Origin: Ruminococcaceae bacterium UBA1448
Lineage (GTDB): Bacteria; Bacillota; Clostridia; Oscillospirales; Ruminococcaceae
Direction of reading: 5' to 3'
Assembly (NCBI GenBank): GCA_002329405.1
Contig: DCTE01000218.1
Location: 10,673-18,895 of the forward strand
Length of the DNA stretch: 8,223 bases
Shown piece after piece: positions 1 to 4,923 of the stretch. Under the pieces are notes generated by a model. That model searched no databases. It saw only the letters and a list, made by a program, of their open reading frames with translations, and was not told the DNA's origin. Position 1 is the first letter of the stretch; the number at the start of each line of letters is the position of its first letter. Position numbers and translations under genes: made by a program.

Positions 1-652
1 CGAGCAGAATGACCCGCACCCCGCGGCTGCGCAGCTGTTCAATGATCTGGCGTCCCTGGCCCATCACATAGTTCCCATCAACCGACAAAAAAATTGCCAG
101 GTCCCCCTGACCCATCGTCCGGGCACGTTCGGCGTGATCTTCGACCAGATCGTAACTTTCGGTATACCGGCCAATCGACAAAAAGAGAAATTGCAGCTGT
201 TTGGCCAACAGACCGGGCTGGTAAAAACCGTACAGCGCCACATCCCGCGCATCATGAATCTGCCGGCAGACCCCGTCCAGCTGTTCCAGCGAGACACTCC
301 GCTGAAACCGGACCAGCGCATCGGCAATGTTGCCGGTATAAGATGCGACCGCCTCGCAATCTCCCTGATCATAGGGAAGTTCTTCCAGGTAATCTTTGGT
401 GGAAGCATTGACACTGTGACGATAGTAGACCGTCACCTGTTTGAGCTGAGCAAAGCTGTCGTAACCCAATGACCGGACAAACCGGCTCACCGTCGCAATC
501 GAAGCATAGCAGGCGTTGGCAATCGTCTGAACAGATAAAGAGTCCAGTGTCATCAAGTGGGAAAGAAAATACCGTGCGATTGTGCGGTTGGAATCGTTAT
601 CGGCAGACGAATCGACGATCGCCTGCAACTGATGGATCAGATCACTGTGCAT
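1..652 (-). CDS. RpiR/MurR-family transcriptional regulator, 3' end cut by window edge
   Basis: 217 codons are readable on the minus strand from ATG at 652-650 without a stop; the rest lies beyond base 1 (family members are about 280 residues). An AGGAGG site at 663-658, five bases upstream, fixes the start. Residues about 22-72 form the RpiR-type N-terminal helix-turn-helix (SVQTIANACYASIATVSRFV followed by RSLGYDSFAQLK). Residues about 135 onward match a SIS fold: a VALYGF strand, then GQGDLAIFLSVDG at 181-193 and RGVRVILL at the edge. The family binds sugar phosphates through the SIS domain and controls sugar or amino-sugar catabolism genes. Oddities: the usual GxGxS loop reads GFYQP (142-146), and the usual SxSG reads SVDG (190-193), so the ligand may differ. 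The regulated genes are not visible; they may lie left of the window. Family assignment is firm; the ligand is unknown. Confidence 0.88.
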   Translation of the reverse strand, partial: MHSDLIHQLQAIVDSSADNDSNRTIARYFLSHLMTLDSLSVQTIANACYASIATVSRFVRSLGYDSFAQLKQVTVYYRHSVNASTKDYLEELPYDQGDCEAVASYTGNIADALVRFQRSVSLEQLDGVCRQIHDARDVALYGFYQPGLLAKQLQFLFLSIGRYTESYDLVEDHAERARTMGQGDLAIFLSVDGNYVMGQGRQIIEQLRSRGVRVILL

Positions 653-664
653 GGAATCCTCCTG

Positions 665-673
665 GAAATGACA
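665..673. repeat. Third copy of the GAAATGACA element beside the rpiR-like RBS
   Basis: GAAATGACA at 665-673 repeats the right arm of the 691-723 palindrome (713-721) in the same orientation, 48 bases away, and is complementary to the left arm (693-701). On the rpiR-like transcript it lies one base upstream of the AGGAGG site. It could be an auxiliary operator half-site or an alternative pairing partner in the leader RNA. The identity is visible; the role is inferred. Confidence 0.5.
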
Positions 674-690
674 AAATGCAAAAGACAAGC

Positions 691-723
691 CCTGTCATTT
701 CTGCTCACAGCAGAAATGACAGG
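691..723. repeat. Perfect 15-bp inverted repeat in the rpiR-like leader
   Basis: CCTGTCATTTCTGCT (691-705), spacer CAC, then its exact reverse complement (709-723). It starts about six bases after the predicted rpiR-like transcript start, so it is either an operator just downstream of the promoter (autoregulation is common for this family) or a strong leader hairpin. No U-tract follows on either strand, so it is not a standard terminator. A further copy of the core GAAATGACA lies at 665-673, next to the ribosome binding site. Confidence 0.8.
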
Positions 724-735
724 TTATTCTCTTAC

Positions 736-764
736 ATTATAATACAAATCGACAAAAGGTTCAA
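736..764 (-). promoter_or_regulatory. Promoter of the rpiR-like gene
   Basis: On the minus strand a -35 TTGAAC (764-759) and a perfect -10 TATAAT (741-736) are separated by exactly 17 bases. This predicts a transcript start near 729 and a leader of about 77 bases. The promoter lies back to back with the marR-like promoter; the two -35 boxes are about 32 bases apart, so a protein bound here could affect both. Confidence 0.75.
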
Positions 765-796
765 GGCGACAACAACGGGAAATATCGAAATCAGGC

Positions 797-825
797 TTGA
801 CAAAAGTCCGAATTCGGATTATTAT
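797..825 (+). promoter_or_regulatory. Promoter of the marR-MATE operon
   Basis: A perfect -35 TTGACA (797-802), a 17-base spacer and a -10 TATTAT (820-825) predict a transcript start near 832. The -10 lies between two matching palindromes, so a dimer bound at either would block RNA polymerase. Confidence 0.75.
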
Positions 826-843
826 AGAATACGAATTCGGACT
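805..843. promoter_or_regulatory. Twin palindromic operators, probably for the MarR-family regulator
   Basis: AGTCCGAATTCG (805-816) and CGAATTCGGACT (832-843) are perfect inverted copies 15 bases apart. Each also holds its own dyad: TCCGAATTCGGA at 807-818 is a perfect 12-bp palindrome, and 830-841 matches it with one mismatch. Their centres are 23 bp apart, about two helical turns, one in the -35/-10 spacer and one at the predicted start of transcription. This is the arrangement expected of an autorepressing MarR dimer; that the adjacent gene product is the binder is inference. Confidence 0.72.
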
Positions 844-850
844 TAAAAAA

Positions 851-855
851 GGAGG
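851..855 (+). promoter_or_regulatory. Ribosome binding site that sets a TTG start for the marR-like gene
   Basis: GGAGG, within AAAAAAGGAGG, is followed seven bases later by TTG at 863. The in-frame TTG at 797 coincides with the -35 box and cannot be the start. No ATG stands at a suitable distance from this site. Confidence 0.75.
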
Positions 856-862
856 AATCCTA

Positions 863-1369
863 TTGCCAAACCAACCCGACCGACCCACGACCCAGCAGCT
901 GATGAACCAGATTCGCCGTATTATGACCGCGGTCAATCAGATTGACGGCACCTACTACCTCGCCGCCAAAAAAATGGGGGTCAATGAAAATGAACTCGCC
1001 CTCCTCTACGCCATCGGCGACGGCCAGCTGCATTCCCAGAAGGAGGTCAGCGAGCAATGGCTGATCCCCAGGACCACCATCAACACCATCGTCAAAAAAT
1101 ATCAGGAGAAGGGATTGCTGACTCTGCACAACATCGAAGGACAGCGCAGAGAGATGCACCTGTGTCTGACCGATGCGGGAAAAGAATACTGTGCTGAACT
1201 GCTCCGGCCGATCTATGCGGCTGAAACCGCCGCGCTGGCAGAAACGCTGGAGAGCTGTTCCGACTGTTTCATCGACGGGTTCGCCGTCTTCAGCCAGCTT
1301 CTGGAACAGCAATTTACCCGAACAATCCTTGCTCCGCCGGGAAAGGATGAAAACAACCATGAGGATTAA
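863..1369 (+). CDS. MarR-family winged-helix transcriptional regulator
   Basis: 168 residues from a TTG start, a normal MarR length. The fold order fits: an N-terminal dimerization helix (about 11-38), a winged helix-turn-helix (about 42-107) with recognition helix PRTTINTIVKKYQEKGLL (69-86), the basic wing EGQRREMHLCLTDAGK (92-107), and C-terminal dimerization helices rich in Ala and Leu. The wing's R-R and LTxxG motif are family hallmarks. MarR dimers usually repress an adjacent exporter and release DNA on binding a small aromatic or toxic ligand. Here the next gene is a MATE exporter that overlaps this one by 11 bases, and the promoter carries paired palindromes, so autorepression plus repression of the exporter is the simplest reading. 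The ligand cannot be predicted. Confidence 0.9.
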   Translation: MPNQPDRPTTQQLMNQIRRIMTAVNQIDGTYYLAAKKMGVNENELALLYAIGDGQLHSQKEVSEQWLIPRTTINTIVKKYQEKGLLTLHNIEGQRREMHLCLTDAGKEYCAELLRPIYAAETAALAETLESCSDCFIDGFAVFSQLLEQQFTRTILAPPGKDENNHED

Positions 1370-2690
1370 ACTGTCTGACCACTTCAACAGCCGCAAACTG
1401 ATTCGTTTCACGCTGCCATCTGTTGTGATGATGATTTTTACTTCCATTTACAGCGTCGTCGACGGGCTGTTTGTCTCCAACTTTGTCGGCAAAACGCCTT
1501 TTGCTGCAATCAATTTGATCATGCCGCTGCTGATCATCGTCGGTGCACTGGGGTTTATGATCGGCACCGGCGGCACTGCTATTGTCTCCAAGACGCTGGG
1601 AGAAGGCAAAAAAGAGTTGGCAAACCAATATTTTTCGATGCTGGTCTATGTCACCATCGCCGGCGGCATCCTCTTTGCCGTTTTCGGGGAGATCTTTCTG
1701 CCGACTGCTGCAATGCTGCTGGGGGCGGAAGGCGAGATGCTGGACAACTGCATCCTGTACGGACGGATTCTGCTGGCTTCGATGCCGTTTTTCATGCTGC
1801 AAAACGTCTTCCAGAGTTTTTTTGTCACCGCAGAAAAGCCTCAACTCGGACTTGCTGTAACGATTGCAGCTGGTGTGACAAACATGGTGCTGGACGCACT
1901 GTTTGTCGCGGTGTTCCATTTTGGACTTGCCGGCGCGGCCTGGGCAACCGCCATCAGCCAGACGATTGGCGGGCTGTTCCCGATCCTCTATTTTACCCGT
2001 AAAAACAACAGCCTGCTGCGTCTGACCAGATCGCCATTCTACGGAAGGATTCTGCTGCACACCTGCACCAACGGTTCTTCCGAGCTGATGAGCAATATCT
2101 CAGCTTCGGTGGTCACCATGCTGTATAATTTCCAGCTGATGCGCATTGCAGGAGAAGACGGTGTTGCCGCATATGGCGCAATCATGTACGTCAGCTTTAT
2201 CTTCTGTGCAATCTTTATCGGATACGCTGTCGGCAGTGCCCCGGTCATCGGGTACCACTTCGGGGCCGGAAACACCAGCGAACTGAAAAGCCTGCTGAAA
2301 AACAGCCTCCGGCTGATCAGCATTGCAGGATGTATGATGGCGGTGCTGTCCTTTATCCTGTCTGTACCAATGTCCCGGTTGTTTGTCGGTTATGACCAGG
2401 GTTTGTATCAGCTGACGGTAAGAGGCTTTCAGATCTACGCCTTTTCCTTTTTGCTGTGCGGGCTGAATATTTTTGGCTCTGCCTTTTTCACTGCGCTGAA
2501 CAATGGCCTGCTGTCTGCGGTCATCTCTTTTCTGCGGACCTTGCTTTTCCAGGCGATTTCAGTTCTTGTCCTGCCGGTATTTCTCGGAATCGACGGTATC
2601 TGGCTGGCAATTATAGCGGCAGAACTGGCAGCACTGGCCGTAACCGCGAGCCTGCTGATTGCCAACCGAAAAAAATACCGGTACGGATAA
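1359..2690 (+). CDS. MATE-family multidrug/cation-coupled efflux transporter
   Basis: 443 residues, typical for MATE proteins, with about twelve hydrophobic segments in two similar halves. The N-terminal LIRFTLPSVVMMIFTSIYSV, the VDGLFVSNFVG strand and the loop GTGGTAIVSKTLGEGKKELA (about 65-85) are characteristic, as is GSAPVIGYHFGAGNTSELK in the second half. The family exports drugs, dyes or metabolites across the cytoplasmic membrane using a Na+ or H+ gradient. I chose ATG at 1359, which overlaps the marR-like stop (translational coupling) and gives the usual MRIKLSDHF start; ATG at 1347 is in frame and possible, but GGGAAAGG then abuts the start with no spacing. It is cotranscribed with the MarR-like gene. 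No clear terminator follows. The substrate is unknown. Confidence 0.93.
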   Translation: MRIKLSDHFNSRKLIRFTLPSVVMMIFTSIYSVVDGLFVSNFVGKTPFAAINLIMPLLIIVGALGFMIGTGGTAIVSKTLGEGKKELANQYFSMLVYVTIAGGILFAVFGEIFLPTAAMLLGAEGEMLDNCILYGRILLASMPFFMLQNVFQSFFVTAEKPQLGLAVTIAAGVTNMVLDALFVAVFHFGLAGAAWATAISQTIGGLFPILYFTRKNNSLLRLTRSPFYGRILLHTCTNGSSELMSNISASVVTMLYNFQLMRIAGEDGVAAYGAIMYVSFIFCAIFIGYAVGSAPVIGYHFGAGNTSELKSLLKNSLRLISIAGCMMAVLSFILSVPMSRLFVGYDQGLYQLTVRGFQIYAFSFLLCGLNIFGSAFFTALNNGLLSAVISFLRTLLFQAISVLVLPVFLGIDGIWLAIIAAELAALAVTASLLIANRKKYRYG

Positions 2691-2717
2691 TACCGGAGGG
2701 TTCCCCATCCGATTCAG

Positions 2718-2735
2718 ACAAAACAGCTGTTTTGT
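2718..2735. repeat. 18-bp perfect palindrome upstream of glgB
   Basis: ACAAAACAGCTGTTTTGT is a perfect dyad without spacer, ending five bases before the glgB -35 box. As RNA it could form only a 7-bp stem with an AGCT loop, and the T-run (2745-2751) starts about ten bases later, so it is a poor terminator for the MATE gene. An operator is more likely. No matching regulator is identifiable here. Confidence 0.6.
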
Positions 2736-2770
2736 ACAATTGTCATTTTTTCGTGAATATTGTACAATAT
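2732..2770. promoter_or_regulatory. Two TTGTACAA palindromes flanking the glgB promoter elements
   Basis: TTGTACAA occurs at 2732-2739 and again at 2760-2767, centres 28 bp apart. The second sits inside a perfect 14-bp dyad, ATATTGTACAATAT (2757-2770), that covers the -10 box. The first overlaps the end of the 18-bp palindrome. A repressor site is plausible, but part of the symmetry may simply come from the TACAAT -10 sequence. Confidence 0.45.
2740..2768 (+). promoter_or_regulatory. Promoter of glgB
   Basis: A -35 TTGTCA (2740-2745), a 17-base spacer and a -10 TACAAT (2763-2768) predict a start near 2775 and a leader of about 34 bases. A good GGAGG (2798-2802) lies six bases before the ATG. 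This separates glgB from the marR-MATE unit, although readthrough is possible because no strong terminator lies between. Confidence 0.7.
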
Positions 2771-2808
2771 AAACAGAAAGAGAAAAGAAAGTTGGATGGA
2801 GGAACGGC

Positions 2809-4725
2809 ATGATTCTGCATGATTTCTATATTGGCGCGTCATTTGACGCATATACCTTTTTCGGTGCACATCCCGCCGAAAAAGGTTTTCTATTCCGTGT
2901 TTACGCCCCCGCAGCAGAAAAGGTTGCACTGTTTGGTGACTTTAACGGCTGGATGGAAGAAGAGATGCAGCTATTGGGAACCAGTGGTGTATGGGAACTG
3001 ACTGTTTTGCAGGCGGCGGAAGGCCAGCTTTATAAATATGTGATCTACTCCAAAGAAGGCTGGAAATGCGAGCATTGTGACCCGTACGGATTTTCAATGG
3101 AACTGCGTCCCAATTCCGCTTCCAGGCTGGTCAGTCTGGAAGGATATTCCTTTTCTGACGAAGGCTGGATGAAACGACGGCAGAATACTTTTGACCGGCC
3201 TGTCAACATTTATGAGGTGCATCTCGGTTCCTGGCATACCGCGCCCGACCGGGAAAACGGCTGGTACAACTATGAAGAGCTGGCCGACCGGCTGATTCCC
3301 TATGTCAAAGAATGCGGCTATACCCATATTGAAATCATGCCGCTTTCCGAGCATCCGTCCGACAACTCCTGGGGCTATCAGAACACCGGATTTTTCAGCC
3401 CGACTTCCCGGTACGGTACGCCACACCAGCTGATGAAGCTGGTTGACCGCTGCCATCAGGCGGGGATCGGGGTACTGATGGACTTTGTACCGGTCCACTT
3501 TGCGCTGGATTATTACGGGCTTGCACGGTTTGACGGCAGCTATCTGTACGAATTCCCGCACGACGATGTCGGATTGAGCGAATGGGGCAGCAAGAATTTC
3601 AATCATTCACGCGGTGAAGTCGCGAGCTTTTTACAGTCGGCCGCCGCCTACTGGCTGGGGGTCTATCATTTTGACGGATTGCGGGTGGATGCGGTTTCGC
3701 GGCTGATCTACTGGCAGGGAGATGAAAAACGGGGCGTCAACGACCGCGCGGTCAAGTTCCTGCAAAACATGAACGCCGGCTTGAAAAAGCTGTTTCCCAG
3801 CTGTATGCTGGTCGCGGAGGACTCGACCTCCTATCCCAAAATCACCGCGCCTGTCCAGTATGATGGGCTGGGCTTTGACTACAAATGGGACCTCGGATGG
3901 ATGAACGATACCCTCGATTATTTCCGTACCCCGCCAAAGGAAAGGCCGGATAAATACCACAAGCTGACCTTTTCGATGCACTACTTCTATCAGGAACATT
4001 TCCTGCTCCCCTTCTCCCACGACGAGACTGTCCATGGAAAAGCAACCATCCTCCAAAAGATGTGGGGGGATTATGATCAGAAGTTCCCGCAGGCAAGGGC
4101 AATGTACCTGTATATGATGACCCATCCCGGGAAAAAGCTCAACTTTATGGGCAATGAGATTGGCCAACTGCGGGAATGGGATGAAAAACGGGAGCAGGAC
4201 TGGGATCTGCTCCGCTATCCGCTGCACGACGGATTTTACCATTATATCCGCAGGCTAAACCAGCTGTATCTGACTCATCCCAGCCTGTCAGCCGGCGAAT
4301 ATGACGCACGCAGTTTCCTTTGGTTGGAAGTCAAGGGGGAGAAAAACTGTGTATATGCCTATCTGCGCGGCCCCATGGTCAACACTCCGACGGCATCCAA
4401 AGCGAATAAAAAAGAAAATCTCTGGCAGCAGCCTGCCGACCGCACAGTATCGGTGTTCAACTTCTCGGACAGGGCAGCTGCCGGTTATCGAATCAATCTG
4501 CCGGTCCCTATGGAACTGCGCCCGCTGATCTGTTCGGACAGCGATATTTACGGCGGCGGTTTTTGCGGCGAACTGCCGGCATTGCGGCCCCAGTACGACC
4601 CAATTAAAGGAAACTGGTTTGTTCAGACAGACCTTCCGCCCTTTTCCGGCATCCTTTACAGCGCACATCCACTGCACAAGCCGACACCGGTTCACTGTCC
4701 GGCCGGTATACGCTCAAAAAGATAA
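2809..4725 (+). CDS. glgB: 1,4-alpha-glucan (glycogen) branching enzyme, GH13
   Basis: 638 residues. It cleaves alpha-1,4 glucan chains and re-attaches them in alpha-1,6 linkage, branching glycogen in the cytoplasm. A CBM48 domain spans about residues 18-110 (FRVYAPAAEKVALFGDFNGW), then a GH13 barrel and a C-terminal beta domain ending in LPPFSGILY. All catalytic regions are intact: DFVPVH (D225, H230), GLRVDAV (R292, nucleophile D294), AEDST (acid/base E337) and FSHDETVHGK (H404, D405). The family motifs GTPHQLMKLVD and NFMGNEIGQLREWDEKREQD are also clear. Compared with the roughly 730-residue enterobacterial type it lacks the extra N-terminal domain. A lysine/asparagine-rich stretch (about 525-545) lengthens a loop in the C-terminal domain. 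It stands alone: no glgC, glgD, glgA or glgP in the window. Branching enzyme rather than debranching or trehalose-forming enzyme is well supported. Confidence 0.96.
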   Translation: MILHDFYIGASFDAYTFFGAHPAEKGFLFRVYAPAAEKVALFGDFNGWMEEEMQLLGTSGVWELTVLQAAEGQLYKYVIYSKEGWKCEHCDPYGFSMELRPNSASRLVSLEGYSFSDEGWMKRRQNTFDRPVNIYEVHLGSWHTAPDRENGWYNYEELADRLIPYVKECGYTHIEIMPLSEHPSDNSWGYQNTGFFSPTSRYGTPHQLMKLVDRCHQAGIGVLMDFVPVHFALDYYGLARFDGSYLYEFPHDDVGLSEWGSKNFNHSRGEVASFLQSAAAYWLGVYHFDGLRVDAVSRLIYWQGDEKRGVNDRAVKFLQNMNAGLKKLFPSCMLVAEDSTSYPKITAPVQYDGLGFDYKWDLGWMNDTLDYFRTPPKERPDKYHKLTFSMHYFYQEHFLLPFSHDETVHGKATILQKMWGDYDQKFPQARAMYLYMMTHPGKKLNFMGNEIGQLREWDEKREQDWDLLRYPLHDGFYHYIRRLNQLYLTHPSLSAGEYDARSFLWLEVKGEKNCVYAYLRGPMVNTPTASKANKKENLWQQPADRTVSVFNFSDRAAAGYRINLPVPMELRPLICSDSDIYGGGFCGELPALRPQYDPIKGNWFVQTDLPPFSGILYSAHPLHKPTPVHCPAGIRSKR

Positions 4726-4745
4726 CAGAGAAAAAAGGTAATGAA

Positions 4746-4793
4746 GGAAAAATGCCCTGTCCGCAGAATTGCTGGCAGGGTATTTCCCTTTTT
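4746..4793 (+). terminator. Probable intrinsic terminator after glgB
   Basis: AAATGCCCTG (4750-4759) pairs with CAGGGTATTT (4776-4785) through one G-U pair. A short inner CAG/CTG stem encloses an AATTG loop, and TTTTT follows at 4789-4793. The stem has an internal bulge and the U-run is short, so efficiency may be moderate. It lies 20 bases past the glgB stop, which fits. Confidence 0.65.
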
Positions 4794-4824
4794 GTAACCA
4801 TCCTTTCCAAAGAATGAAAATCCC

Positions 4825-4853
4825 TTGCGCAGAACAGAAATTTTGGATATAAT
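4825..4853 (+). promoter_or_regulatory. Promoter of the GH1 gene
   Basis: A -35 TTGCGC (4825-4830; three of six consensus bases), a 17-base spacer and a perfect -10 TATAAT (4848-4853) predict a start near 4860 and a leader of about 64 bases. The weak -35 suggests an activator could help. I saw no catabolite-response element and no beta-glucoside antiterminator (RAT) sequence. Confidence 0.6.
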
Positions 4854-4866
4854 CAATATAAGAACA

Positions 4867-4881
4867 GGCGGCTTTTCCGCC
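4867..4881 (+). other. Small hairpin near the 5' end of the GH1 transcript
   Basis: GGCGG (4867-4871), loop CTTTT, CCGCC (4877-4881): a five-pair all-GC stem starting about seven bases after the predicted transcript start. No U-run follows, so it is not a terminator. A 5' stabilizing stem is possible; chance is also possible for so short a stem. Confidence 0.35.
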
Positions 4882-4923
4882 ACAGATGGTTATTACAAAT
4901 CAACAAGGAAAGGACGAATCGAC

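Noticed and set aside
64..472. Overlapping open frames on both strands in the first 470 bases
   Set aside because: The real gene is the minus-strand RpiR-like frame, which carries recognisable HTH and SIS motifs and runs to the window edge; the others are shadows.
797..862. N-terminal extension of the MarR-family protein from TTG at 797
   Set aside because: This TTG is the first part of the TTGACA -35 box, and the stretch holds the -10 box and operators. GGAGG at 851-855 points to TTG at 863.
1173..1358. Long N-terminal extension of the MATE protein
   Set aside because: It would overlap the marR-like coding region in another frame and adds a basic, non-membrane segment not seen in the family. 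ATG at 1359 gives the standard N-terminus.
1314..2060. Minus-strand open frame of 248 codons opposite the MATE gene
   Set aside because: The product is rich in Gln, Asp, His and Arg as expected from reading hydrophobic codons backwards. No motif and no start signals.
2718..2751. 18-bp palindrome plus T-run as a terminator for the MATE gene
   Set aside because: The stem would be only about seven pairs of mostly A-U, and the T-run starts about ten bases after it and overlaps the glgB promoter. Weak termination is not excluded, but an operator fits better.
3631..4242. Minus-strand open frame of 203 codons opposite glgB
   Set aside because: It lies fully inside the conserved catalytic region of glgB, so it is a shadow frame.
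4825..4923. 33-residue N-terminal extension of the GH1 enzyme
   Set aside because: The TTG at 4825 is part of the -35 box. GH1 proteins begin a few residues before FPADFLWG, matching ATG at 4924.
4854..4923. Beta-glucoside antiterminator (RAT) or riboswitch in the GH1 leader
   Set aside because: The leader holds only a five-pair hairpin without a U-run, and no RAT-like sequence is recognisable.
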